A stretch of DNA of 64,000 nt, from contig DIYL01000015.1 in NCBI GenBank assembly GCA_002428985.1, forward strand, positions 372,001-436,000. The letters are read 5' to 3'. Within the stretch, counting starts at the first letter, position 1. Each line of letters opens with the position of its first letter. Under the pieces are notes generated by a model. The model searched no databases and was not told where the DNA came from. It saw nothing but the letters and a program-made list of their open reading frames with translations. Below are positions 36,068-44,932 of the stretch, piece after piece. A program made the position numbers and the translations under genes. This stretch comes from Anaerolineales bacterium UBA6055. Its GTDB lineage: Bacteria > Chloroflexota > Anaerolineae > Aggregatilineales > Phototrophicaceae.

Positions 36068-37051
36068 ACCGTGGATTATATTGATTACAACATTACCACT
36101 TTTACCTTCTGTCTCAACATAATGATGCGCCTCAGATATTTCACCAAGTGAATAACGCTTATCAATGACAACCTTAAGCATATCTGTCGCAATTAGGTTA
36201 AGAAGATAATTCAGGTCATCTTCAAGTTGGTGAACCTGTCCGAAAATAACACGTTTATTACTCTTATCAGCAAATACTCTCCCACGAATTATATGCATCA
36301 CTCTTGGATTCGCTAATACATATCTTCCACCTGATTTGAGCCTGGCCATACTTCCTGAGTATGGGCTTTTACCAATGACATCAAAAATTACATCGTAGGT
36401 CGTATTCTGTTTGGTAAAATCCGTCTGTGTGTAATCAATAACATAATCAGCTCCCAATGACTTCATAAGGGTTTGCTTCTTCGCATTATCAACACCCGTC
36501 ACCTCAGCTCCAAACATTTTCGCTAACTGAATTGCATAAGATCCAATACTGCCACCTGCACCCACAATCAACACCTTCTCATTGGGCTGTATGTTGGCTT
36601 TACGCATAAAGTATAGGGCTTCTAAACCACCAACTGGGACTGCAGCAGCTTCTTCGAACGAGACTATATCAGGTTTAATTGTAAGAACCCCTTCATCAGA
36701 TTTTGCTGGAATAGTGATATATTCAGCATGTCCGCCTAGCCCCGGTCCTGTTGTCCCAACAACAGCATCGCCAATACTAAATTGCGTAACTTTGTTTCCT
36801 ACTGCTTCGACTTCACCACTGAATTCCTGCCCTAGAACAATATTACGTGGTCGGAGAACACCCATATAGAGACGTAATGGTATAAGTAACCATAACGGAA
36901 ACCGCTGAGTACGGATTTCATAATCGCCTGCCGTAATTGTTGTTGCATGAACTTTGACTAGCGCTTCATCATCTTTTAATTGTGGTTTAGGAATATCGTG
37001 TAGTTCAAGCCCATCAAGTGATCCATATTTTGTCCACACAACCGCTTGCAT
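36053..37051 (-). CDS. MDR-superfamily NAD(P)-dependent oxidoreductase (quinone oxidoreductase-like)
   Basis: The 332-residue protein has the GroES-like N-terminal fold (NIVLGQEFSGEVEAVGNKVT) and the Rossmann dinucleotide site (VLIVGAGGSIGSYAIQLAKM). The catalytic zinc ligands of alcohol dehydrogenases are missing (GQEFSGE in place of GHE, no cysteine cluster), so it belongs to the zinc-independent quinone-reductase group. The substrate is unknown. It is last in a minus-strand set of genes and lies 5 nt after the VOC gene. A second, related oxidoreductase is encoded at 38025-38942. Confidence 0.88.
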   Translation of the reverse strand: MQAVVWTKYGSLDGLELHDIPKPQLKDDEALVKVHATTITAGDYEIRTQRFPLWLLIPLRLYMGVLRPRNIVLGQEFSGEVEAVGNKVTQFSIGDAVVGTTGPGLGGHAEYITIPAKSDEGVLTIKPDIVSFEEAAAVPVGGLEALYFMRKANIQPNEKVLIVGAGGSIGSYAIQLAKMFGAEVTGVDNAKKQTLMKSLGADYVIDYTQTDFTKQNTTYDVIFDVIGKSPYSGSMARLKSGGRYVLANPRVMHIIRGRVFADKSNKRVIFGQVHQLEDDLNYLLNLIATDMLKVVIDKRYSLGEISEAHHYVETEGKSGNVVINIIHGDEAM

Positions 37052-37056
37052 AATAT

Positions 37057-37446
37057 TTATTCTCCTTCAAATACAGTTGTCTCGGTTATACGAATATAGA
37101 ATCCATTAGGGTCAAGCACACGAAAGTCTCTCAGCCCCCATGGTCGTCTTGCGAGTGTATCTGCAATTCCCCAGTTTTCACGTTGTACCTGTGAATAAAC
37201 AGAATCAACATCAACAACTTCAATAACAATCTCGATCCCTAAACCCACTGCACGATTGTGTGGTTTCAATGGATGATCATCTGACAATTGTGATTGATCT
37301 TGCAATGCAATCAGTACCCCATCTTTACGAAATACTGAATACGCATCCGGTTGAAAAGTTACGGTCTCAAAACCCAATACACGGGTGTAAAAATCCATCG
37401 AACTAGCTACAGAATTCACAAATAATTCAAGTCGTAATCGTGTCAG
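37057..37446 (-). CDS. VOC-family (glyoxalase/bleomycin-resistance fold) protein, probable CTG start
   Basis: The VOC half-barrel is recognised by the N-terminal strand LRLELFVNSVASSMDFYTRV, FRKDGVLIALQDQS, and the C-terminal WGLRDFRVLDPNGFYIRITE. The only regular start, GTG 37419, would remove the first beta strand. Reading upstream in frame gives L-T-R-L-R-L-E-L-F from CTG 37446, with GGGGGG 4 nt upstream and an in-frame stop beyond. I therefore take CTG as the start (129 residues). An original ATG changed to CTG is equally possible. The function (lyase, dioxygenase or resistance protein) is unknown. It precedes an oxidoreductase by 5 nt. Confidence 0.7.
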   Translation of the reverse strand: MTRLRLELFVNSVASSMDFYTRVLGFETVTFQPDAYSVFRKDGVLIALQDQSQLSDDHPLKPHNRAVGLGIEIVIEVVDVDSVYSQVQRENWGIADTLARRPWGLRDFRVLDPNGFYIRITETTVFEGE

Positions 37447-37501
37447 CTTTCCCCCCGATCATTTGAGTAGGAACAGGTGTATGCTGTTGCGAATAAACAA
37501 A

Positions 37502-37982
37502 TTATGCGAGTACAAAGGCGGCTTGAAACACATTCAAAACGAGCGCTGTAAAATAGAAAGCAGGTGCGAGATGCGGATAGAGATCCATTATGGTTAGGAT
37601 CAAGGGTAACTGCATCGGGACTTCCAGCAACAACCAGAAGAATATTGAGGTCAACGGATTCGTCCGCGCTCGTGCCACTGTAAATTCTCTGTTCTCTGGT
37701 AAATTCAGCGAAACGAGTGTAACAGACCAACTCAGAATCAAGAAAACAAGACTACATACGACCCAAAGTGTACGACCTTCAACACCATAATAGTGACCTA
37801 ACCCGACAGGAATGAGCGCTGCCACAATAACCACAAGCCCAATCGTAACCACTGCCCGAATCTGCCCAATCTGAGAGGCATCATTACTGTTTCGGCCAGT
37901 TGCACTGATAAGCGCACCAAATTCCAACAAACACACCGGCAATTTGAGCAATTGTGATTAACAAACTAAAATCCTGTGACAT
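37502..37982 (-). pseudogene. small membrane protein gene with an internal frameshift
   Basis: A good start exists at ATG 37982 (GGGAGGAG 6 nt upstream), reading MSQDFSLLITIAQIAGVFVG. The downstream sequence in another frame, FGALISATGRNSNDASQIGQ, continues naturally, but only if one base is removed from the AA at 37922-37923 (GGAATTTGG to GGATTTGG). The restored product would have about 159 residues and 4 membrane spans. The open frame from TTG 37951 starts with an unnatural sequence without ribosome site. The family is not named. It lies in the minus-strand set between two oxidoreductase genes. Either a true frameshift or an assembly insertion. Confidence 0.7.
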
Positions 37983-38024
37983 GATTTTCTCCTCCCATAG
38001 CATGGTAATGAGTTATACAACTGA

Positions 38025-38942
38025 TCATGAAGCAATCGTAATAACGACATTACCCCGCTTGCGGCCGCTTTCAACGTAGCGATGGGCTTCTGGCACCTGC
38101 TCTAATGGAAAACATCTGTCAATAAATGGGCGAACATGTCCAGCTTCAATCATGTCGGTTAATGTGTTTAGGTTTTCATTGGTTTCCTTAGTCAATGAAC
38201 GAATCGTTAGATAATGCCCATCTGAAACCAGTGAGTTTACAATTTTCTTTTTAGATATTTTGCCAACTGCATCAAAAATAACATCATAAGTTTCACCATT
38301 TTGTGTAAAATCTGATTGTTTATAGTCGATGACATGGTCAGCACCCAAAGATTCCACCATCTCGATATTACGTGTACTGCACACGCCAGTAACCTCTGCA
38401 CCAAAATATTTTGCAATTTGTATTGCATAAGACCCCACACTACCAGATGCGCCATAAATCAGGACTTTTTGTAGAGGCTGAATGTTTGCATCGTTGAGTA
38501 AATAGAGTGCTGTCATCCCACCCACAGGAACCACAGCGGCTTCCTCAAAAGAAAGATTATCAGGTTTATGAGCCAACACAGCAGACTGCGAAGATTCAGG
38601 TATATTTATAAATTCGGCATTTGCCCCAACAGACATACCTGTCGTTGTCCCTAAAACAACATCCCCTCTCTTAAACCGCGTTACCTGATCGCCAACTGCC
38701 ACAACCTCACCAGCAAATTCATGCCCAGGAATCTGCTTGTGTTTGAGCCCCATCAGCCCAAGCCCTAGAAAGGCAATCCGCGGCATTTTACGCATGAAGA
38801 CATCCCCAGCAGTCACACTTGCAGAATACACCTTAACCATCACTTCATTTGCTTTCAACTTAGGGGATGGAACCTGTTTTAGTTGAAGATGATCTGCCGC
38901 CCCTTGTTTTGTCTGTACTATTGCTTTCATTGTTATATTCAT
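38025..38942 (-). CDS. MDR-superfamily NAD(P)-dependent oxidoreductase, second copy
   Basis: The 305-residue protein matches the neighbour at 36053-37051 in layout: GHEFAGEVVAVGDQVTRF, then EEAAVVPVGGMTALYLLNDA and the Rossmann motif VLIYGASGSVGSYAIQIAKY. It is about 27 residues shorter, chiefly between VNSLVSDGHYLTIRS and LTKETNENLNTL, where the other copy has extra residues. Zinc ligands are absent. The ATG has AGGAG 7 nt upstream. It follows the small LAL-associated ORF by 29 nt and precedes the frameshifted membrane gene. Confidence 0.88.
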   Translation of the reverse strand: MNITMKAIVQTKQGAADHLQLKQVPSPKLKANEVMVKVYSASVTAGDVFMRKMPRIAFLGLGLMGLKHKQIPGHEFAGEVVAVGDQVTRFKRGDVVLGTTTGMSVGANAEFINIPESSQSAVLAHKPDNLSFEEAAVVPVGGMTALYLLNDANIQPLQKVLIYGASGSVGSYAIQIAKYFGAEVTGVCSTRNIEMVESLGADHVIDYKQSDFTQNGETYDVIFDAVGKISKKKIVNSLVSDGHYLTIRSLTKETNENLNTLTDMIEAGHVRPFIDRCFPLEQVPEAHRYVESGRKRGNVVITIAS

Positions 38943-38971
38943 CTGCCTACTCCTAGGTAACGTTACGTTTA

Positions 38972-39208
38972 CTATTCTTGATTATCTTCTGAATCTATAC
39001 GTGTGGCTGAAATTAATGTGACCCCGAGATTACGCACTTTTTTCAGCAATCCAAACAAATGTGCCTGATCAATAATTTCTCCTCTAATTATCGTCCCTCC
39101 TGTTTCATCATATGTGAATGTCATCCCCTCAAACCATTCCATCCACTGTTCTCGCAAGGATTCTTTTAGGCGAATTTCATAGATTATTGGTTCATGTTGG
39201 TGAGACAT
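38972..39208 (-). CDS. small conserved protein, LAL-associated family (copy 2)
   Basis: The 78-residue soluble protein is a paralogue of the one at 34019-34273 (see shared segments there), with WMEWFEGMTFTYDETGGTII in its middle. It leads a five-gene minus-strand set (this gene, oxidoreductase, membrane protein, VOC, oxidoreductase). The upstream esterase ends 69 nt away by its restored frame. Function unknown. Confidence 0.75.
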   Translation of the reverse strand: MSHQHEPIIYEIRLKESLREQWMEWFEGMTFTYDETGGTIIRGEIIDQAHLFGLLKKVRNLGVTLISATRIDSEDNQE

Positions 39209-39276
39209 TTTTCGTTCCTTTATATGTTGGTTAAAATTAGGGGTAGCATATGAGTCTACCCCTAGCTTTATTGTGA

Positions 39277-39357
39277 TTAGTAGCCTTCTGCAGCGTAGGT
39301 AATTCCGATGAAAGTTACAGCATCAGGTGCAAGTATTGCAGTTGCATCAGCATCTTA
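39277..39357 (-). other. translatable remnant past a premature TAA in the esterase gene
   Basis: After the TAA at 39355-39357, the same frame continues for 25 codons (DADATAILAPDAVTFIGITY, then AAEGY) to a second TAA at 39277. The sequence is protein-like, ends with a typical beta strand and extends the esterase C terminus. The TAA probably replaced CAA, GAA or AAA. Confidence 0.65.
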
Positions 39358-40512
39358 TTCCAGCGCTGACAACAAGAATGCCGTAGCGAAGTGATTGACC
39401 AAATCATGAGCACGTTCCATATTCCACACTGGATCAGAGCACATTTCATAAAAACCAATTTCAGCAAAGAATGGGAGTGATCCGCAAGTACTACCAAAGA
39501 CCATGTGTTCAGCATTATCTAAACCAACGAGGATTTTATTTGTACTGGAAACATAGTCAAATGTCGGTTGAGAGCCCCAAGCATAAGGTGTGCCAGTATC
39601 AGCAGTACCACCAATTGCCATGACAGGAATCGTGATATTTGACAATCCTATATCGCTAAACATATAAGCATCCCCTGCCATTGGAATAATCGCATCCACA
39701 CGATCATCACTAAAGGATTCCCATAGACCCTCAGGCATAGCATCAAGTCCAGCGAGTTCAGCCATATCAGATGCATAGGGAAGAATTAGTCCACATAACC
39801 ACGCACTCGGGTCACCAGATTCTTCTGCTTCTGCACATAGGTTTTCCATATAAGTTAAGTCAAGTTGTGCACCAGCAACTGCCAATGATGTATAGCCACC
39901 CAACGAGTGCCCCATCACAGCAACTTGTTCCGTATCAATCAGTCCAGCAAATAATCCACTGTCCTCAACCTGAGTATCCACATAATCGAGTACTTCAGTT
40001 ATATCTTGAGGACGTAAGATGGAGGATCGATAGAAATCAGTTAATGCCTCATCGAGTTGTTCATGATGCTCCGGAGCAATTACAACGAAACCATGTGAAG
40101 CAAGATGTTCCGTCAGCCACACATACTTGGTACGACCTAATAAGAAACCCGGCGAGACAATGACCAGCGGATAATCTCCCTCATCAAGATTAAACGGTGC
40201 ATCAGCAATTGCTTGACCTGTAACTGTTGCACTCGTGTCTGGCATACCTAACTTGACGACATATGGATATATCGTGGATTCTTCCAGATTGTCAGGGTTC
40301 TGTGCTGGGTACCAAACGGTAATATCCAACGGCATCTTACCATCAATGACGAAGTCTTGTGTGCCAACGATGTATTCCCCACGGACTGCGTATTGTGGGG
40401 CATCTGGTCGAAATCCAGTATTGTTCTCTGTAACTACATCTTGCGCAAGTACACTCGCAGACAGAGCAAGAACCATCATAATTGCAAATACAAAACGGTT
40501 AATAGAAACCAT
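39355..40512 (-). CDS. secreted alpha/beta-hydrolase, PAF-acetylhydrolase/dienelactone-hydrolase-like
   Basis: The 385-residue protein has a signal peptide (ALSASVLAQD) and an alpha/beta-hydrolase fold with the nucleophile elbow GHSLGGY, an upstream DYPLVIVSPG and a candidate His in NAEHMVFG. It resembles large secreted lipases of the platelet-activating-factor acetylhydrolase type, esterases of small acyl chains or phospholipids. Its frame continues past the TAA at 39355 for 25 more natural-looking codons, so the C terminus appears truncated. The catalytic core is intact, so activity is possible. It diverges from a VOC gene across a region with three copies of GGTATTGTT. Confidence 0.8.
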   Translation of the reverse strand: MVSINRFVFAIMMVLALSASVLAQDVVTENNTGFRPDAPQYAVRGEYIVGTQDFVIDGKMPLDITVWYPAQNPDNLEESTIYPYVVKLGMPDTSATVTGQAIADAPFNLDEGDYPLVIVSPGFLLGRTKYVWLTEHLASHGFVVIAPEHHEQLDEALTDFYRSSILRPQDITEVLDYVDTQVEDSGLFAGLIDTEQVAVMGHSLGGYTSLAVAGAQLDLTYMENLCAEAEESGDPSAWLCGLILPYASDMAELAGLDAMPEGLWESFSDDRVDAIIPMAGDAYMFSDIGLSNITIPVMAIGGTADTGTPYAWGSQPTFDYVSSTNKILVGLDNAEHMVFGSTCGSLPFFAEIGFYEMCSDPVWNMERAHDLVNHFATAFLLSALE

Positions 40513-40563
40513 GTGATTACCTTTCGCTTGTGAATTTAAGTTAGCCCTAGCTTAGTCATTAGT

Positions 40564-40633
40564 GGGTATTGTTGTGGAGATACTAAAGTACTGTTTGAGG
40601 TATTGTTTGACAGTCCTTCCCATAACAATACCC
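40564..40633. promoter_or_regulatory. candidate operator: three GGTATTGTT copies including a 14-bp inverted pair
   Basis: Between the divergent esterase and VOC genes, GGGTATTGTTGTGG (40564-40577) faces its near-perfect inverted partner (CCATAACAATACCC, 40620-40633; 13 of 14 match), with a third direct copy GGTATTGTTTG at 40599-40609. Such an array suggests a transcription-factor site. A LAL regulator encoded at 41089 is a candidate binder. Confidence 0.5.
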
Positions 40634-40688
40634 CATCGCACCACACCATTTGATAGACTTGTATAATCTTGAAGATAGGAGATTTTAT

Positions 40689-41087
40689 ATGACTACATTT
40701 GAACTACGTGTTGCAATTACGGCTGCAGATTTTGACAAACTGGTGGCATTCTACTGTGATGGCCTAGGGTTAGATCCGGGTGATATGTGGACAAACAACG
40801 GGCAAGGACAATTATTTAATGCTGGGCAAGGCGTTATCGAAATACTTGACCACACACATTCGGCATGGGTTGATAACATTGAGGTTGGACGGCAGGTTTC
40901 GGGACAAATTCGATTTGCATTTCATGTAGAGGATATTCAGGTTGCTATGACAAATGCACTAGATTACGGAGCAACACTTTTGCATGACCCCGTATTGACA
41001 CCATGGGGTGACTTAAATGTGCGACTTAAATCACCTGATGGATTACAAATTACGCTGTATCAAACAAATGCAAGTGAAGCGAAATAG
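40689..41087 (+). CDS. VOC-family (glyoxalase-fold) protein
   Basis: The start is ATG 40689, with AGGAGA 7 nt upstream; the open frame before it is not used. The 132-residue protein starts with a strand (FELRVAITAADFDKLVAFYC) and ends with VRLKSPDGLQITLYQ, the paired half-barrel pattern of the VOC superfamily. There are few His/Glu metal ligands in the expected places, so it may not be a metalloenzyme. It diverges from the esterase gene, and ends 1 nt before the convergent LAL regulator. Confidence 0.82.
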   Translation: MTTFELRVAITAADFDKLVAFYCDGLGLDPGDMWTNNGQGQLFNAGQGVIEILDHTHSAWVDNIEVGRQVSGQIRFAFHVEDIQVAMTNALDYGATLLHDPVLTPWGDLNVRLKSPDGLQITLYQTNASEAK

Positions 41088-41088
41088 A

Positions 41089-43785
41089 CTATTCCAACAA
41101 GCCTAATTCACGTGCACGTGCGACAGCCTCCGTCCGACGCTGTACACCTAATTTACCATATATATTGCGATTATGACCCTTTACAGTGCTCAATGCCAGA
41201 TAAAGTCGTTCGCTAATATCACGATTAGAGAGCCCTTCAGCCACAAGTTGGAGTATTTCTAGCTCGCGATCACTCAGCGGTTCTATCAACGCTTGATTTG
41301 TATCGGTCGGAGTAATAGATAGCTTCGCATCTGAATCGTAGGCAGATAGTAATTTATGAGCAAAGTCTGTCACATCGCCCTGTTCTATCATGAGCCTTAA
41401 TAATTGTTGTATGGGCTTACCTTCATCAACAAACGTTCTGATGAAGCCTTCAGGTTCAGCAAGAATAAGAGCCCGCTTTAATGCCTCAAGTGCTTGTGAC
41501 ATATCGCCTAATAATGCGTATACTTGAGCTTGTTGTAACAAAATTTGGATCATGCTACCATGTCGTTTGCTATCCTCGGCAAATTTGAGCAGACGTGACA
41601 ACAACGTCATTAAACCATCAATTGTAGATGTATCACCTTCCCTGTATTTGGCAATCTGGAGTCGAATAAGTACCAAATACTCGAATTCATGTGGGAAGCT
41701 TAGTTCGCCATCAAGCAACAATTCTTGTTCATCTGCCCAAGCCTGTGCACGAACCAATTGTCCTTGACTAATCCACACATGTGCTTTCAGCGCACTTATA
41801 GGACGCATATCAGGTACTGGGCCCCGAATATATTGTCGTTCTGCCTCATCTAACATTTCTAAAGCATCAGCAAAATCACCCTGCCCCTGCCTCATATGAG
41901 CCTGAAAGATACTCCAGCGGTGCTTCCAACGTGGAAAAGCCGCGGTCTTACTCAATTCTTCGCTTTTAGCTAAGTAACGTTTTGCTTTGTCTACATCACC
42001 CTGTTCATAATGTAGTTCACTCAAACCAAGATACAAATCTGCTGTTCCTTGCATTGGGGATTCACCCTCATTTTGAGCCAGTTGCAGTGCCTGAAAATAT
42101 GTATCCAATGCTTTACGTAATTTTCCAAGTGTCAGCAACATGTCCGACAAAATATACGTGCCTGTGATTGCAAACATGATGTTATCAGCTAGTTCAAAGT
42201 TAGTCATAGCAGACGAGAAGACTTCGTAAGCTGTTTCCAATTCGCCCTGTTGCCACCATGCCAATCCTAACAATGAACCCGTTATACCACGTCTCAGATA
42301 ATCATCAGTCGGTAGGAGCTCAAGTGCTTGTTGTGCATAGTCTATGGTAGCAGGAATGTCATTATATGCCTGTGATAGGTATGTCCGCGCATTGGCAATA
42401 CTCACTCTTAGAAATTCAAATTCCTCTTCATCATGAATTATCATCTCCGTTGATGGTGAATCCAGTAATTTCTCTGCATCATCCAAGCGATCTCCACCCA
42501 CTTCCAGTTCACCATTTTCTAGTAGCGCCCAAGCATAACCGACATTCAATACCGGACGTACACGGTAATATTCATCAGGCAGCATCCATGCCCATTTGAG
42601 CCAAGTTGCAAATTGACGGGTTCTATCCATTTCGGCCCATACCAATTCCATGATACGTGCCACCCGATTAAAATCTTCGGCATCGAAAGCGTGACGAACG
42701 GCGTCGGTAGTAAAGCCATTTTGCATATACCAATCGCTTGCTCTTTGATGAAGGGTCGATACAAGCTGAGGGAATTCTATTTTGAGATACACTTGAAGCA
42801 CATCAGCAAAGAGATGATGATAACGAAACCACTGCCGTTTATCGTCTAATGAAATAACAAAAAGATTGCTTCGTTCGAGCTCATACAATACAGCAGAACT
42901 ATCGCTTTGGGTTGTAACCGCCTCACATAAATCTCCACTCAAACGATCTAAAATGGATGTTTGAAGTAAGAACACACGAACAACATCCGATTGGCGTAAT
43001 AAAACTTCTTCAACCAGATAATCGACAATATAACGGTTATCACCAGCAAAGGCTGTTATAAAGCTCTGAATATCTGAACGTCCTTGCATCGAGAGCGCGG
43101 CTAACTGTAAACCCGCAATCCATCCCTCATTGCGTTTCTCTAATGCAATGACATCCTCCTGTGCAAGTGGTAAACCCATAACACTATTTAAGAAGTCCAT
43201 CGCTTCATTAAGATTAAAGCGTAATTGCGATGCACGGATCTCAGTCAATTCACGTCGAGCCCGCAACCGTGAGATAGAGAATGATGGATCTTCTCGGGTG
43301 GTTATCACAATATGGAGTTGTTGCGGTAAGCGATCTAACAGGAACGTCATCAGATCATCAATCGGCTTTGCATCAATTACATGATAATCATCCAGTACAA
43401 GAACCATATGCCCTGTTGTTGTAGCAATGTCATTAATCAATTCAGTCATCAGAGATTCAACAGAAACAGTAGGCGATGACTGCAAGGTACGCAAAATATC
43501 ACGACCAATTTTAGAGTCAATTGTCTGTAAAGCACAAACAAGGTATGTCACAAATCGTCTAGAATCATTATCTTGTTCATCTAAAGATAACCAAGCAAAT
43601 AAGCGATCCGACTTAGCAATCCATTCACTTACAATAGTAGTCTTCCCAAAGCCTGCCGGCGCAGAAATCAACGTTAACTTACGCTGTAATTGTGTATTAA
43701 GTGTGTCAATTAGATGTGGGCGCGGTACGATCTCAGATCGTAAATTAGGGGCAAATAATTTTGTAGTTAAGATTTGGGTCGGCAT
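41089..43785 (-). CDS. LAL-type (MalT-like) LuxR-family transcriptional regulator, second copy
   Basis: The 898-residue protein has Walker A APAGFGKTT (Lys48), Walker B LVLDDYHVI, a long helical repeat region and a C-terminal LuxR HTH (SDRELEILQLVAEGLSNRDI; ALSTVKGHNRNIYGKLGVQ). It aligns along its length with the regulator at 31082-33847, so the two are paralogues. It is the last gene before the broken alpha/beta hydrolase. It probably regulates the minus-strand set upstream or the divergent genes at 40.6 kb, but this is inferred from position. Confidence 0.9.
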   Translation of the reverse strand: MPTQILTTKLFAPNLRSEIVPRPHLIDTLNTQLQRKLTLISAPAGFGKTTIVSEWIAKSDRLFAWLSLDEQDNDSRRFVTYLVCALQTIDSKIGRDILRTLQSSPTVSVESLMTELINDIATTTGHMVLVLDDYHVIDAKPIDDLMTFLLDRLPQQLHIVITTREDPSFSISRLRARRELTEIRASQLRFNLNEAMDFLNSVMGLPLAQEDVIALEKRNEGWIAGLQLAALSMQGRSDIQSFITAFAGDNRYIVDYLVEEVLLRQSDVVRVFLLQTSILDRLSGDLCEAVTTQSDSSAVLYELERSNLFVISLDDKRQWFRYHHLFADVLQVYLKIEFPQLVSTLHQRASDWYMQNGFTTDAVRHAFDAEDFNRVARIMELVWAEMDRTRQFATWLKWAWMLPDEYYRVRPVLNVGYAWALLENGELEVGGDRLDDAEKLLDSPSTEMIIHDEEEFEFLRVSIANARTYLSQAYNDIPATIDYAQQALELLPTDDYLRRGITGSLLGLAWWQQGELETAYEVFSSAMTNFELADNIMFAITGTYILSDMLLTLGKLRKALDTYFQALQLAQNEGESPMQGTADLYLGLSELHYEQGDVDKAKRYLAKSEELSKTAAFPRWKHRWSIFQAHMRQGQGDFADALEMLDEAERQYIRGPVPDMRPISALKAHVWISQGQLVRAQAWADEQELLLDGELSFPHEFEYLVLIRLQIAKYREGDTSTIDGLMTLLSRLLKFAEDSKRHGSMIQILLQQAQVYALLGDMSQALEALKRALILAEPEGFIRTFVDEGKPIQQLLRLMIEQGDVTDFAHKLLSAYDSDAKLSITPTDTNQALIEPLSDRELEILQLVAEGLSNRDISERLYLALSTVKGHNRNIYGKLGVQRRTEAVARARELGLLE

Positions 43786-43905
43786 TGTTTGAACTTTATG
43801 ACAGTAGATATATACGTGGATTCATCATGAGAATCATTTATTGAGTATACCTAGAAATTCATTAGGTTGAGTAGACAATACAAGAAGTGAATTCTACACT
43901 GTTTG

Positions 43906-44729
43906 TCACTGAATACCCTGTGTAATGAGCCAATGGTGTATTTGTTTTGCAATTTTCTCATGGTCAGCATCCATCATAACATTATGTGCAGCCTCATAAG
44001 CCTCAATCACATCACATCCATAATATTCAACTGAGCGACGTTGCGTGTGTGGCATCACAGCTTTATCATTATCAGGTAGAACCCACAACAACGGCGTTTT
44101 TGGATTTCGTAATGGCGACCAAAACGGCGGATTATATTGGGTCAGAACCAGCATAGATTCTTGACCTACTTTATGATGCAACTCCTCAGCATCATTATAG
44201 ACCGATCGTTGATAAGCATTGTTTTTGCTACTCGTGGATTACGCATAACATATGCAGATGCACTGCCATCGAACACCGCCATAATTGTACTAAGCGGATC
44301 ACGTAAACCAGCTTGCAAAGAAGCACTTATCATCTCATGCGAGTTCCATGAAGCAACTAATACCGCAGCAGGTAAATCATCAGAGACTTTTTTAAGATAC
44401 CATTGTGTAAGTGCACCGCCCATACTATGCCCCATCAAAATAGGCTTTTCTGAATAACGCTTTACCTCAGCTTCTAGAAACTGCAAGTAATATCCTAAGG
44501 TACATAAGCGAATATTCCGTTGCATCGGTGATTTTCCATGCCCAGGCAAACTATGTGCATGAGTAACCCAACCTTGCGTTGCCAAATAAGCCTGCCAGGT
44601 TGACCAACACCACGCCCCATGCCACATACCATGTTGCATTACAATCGGGGTCTGATAACGTTGCTTATGCGGTTGGTAGGTAATACGCTCAATACCGTTT
44701 TCCACACTTTGTATGATTTCGTATAACAT
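43906..44729 (-). pseudogene. alpha/beta-hydrolase gene broken by a frameshift near 44200
   Basis: The first part (44166-44729) encodes an alpha/beta-hydrolase with oxyanion segment QHGMWHGAW and nucleophile elbow LMGHSMGGALTQ. The second (43906-44181) supplies the C-terminal acid/His region (PDNDKAVMPHTQRR; AAHNVMMDADHEK). The junction reads natural (NDRS-YNDAEELHHKVGQES) if a base is missing around 44199-44201. The restored protein would have about 274 residues. The His and acid would lie past the shift, so the truncated 187-residue product would be inactive. Class: general serine hydrolase, substrate unknown. Confidence 0.75.
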
Positions 44730-44932
44730 TGAACTAACCTTCTCTATACTAAATTTACTAGTTTTATCAATTCATTACTGATCAGAAGTATAGGAATATA
44801 GAAGATTGAATTCGTTTAAAGAAATCATGGTACATTATACAAACCAGATTCGTACTATACATCAATGGAGTAAATTGTTAACGCACATTAACATAAGATC
44901 ATAGATATACACCATTATAGTAGACGGAAATA

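Noticed and set aside
37443..37730. A 95-codon minus-strand ORF between the VOC and membrane protein genes
   Set aside because: It overlaps both the membrane protein 3' region in another frame and the VOC start; no domain and no ribosome site.
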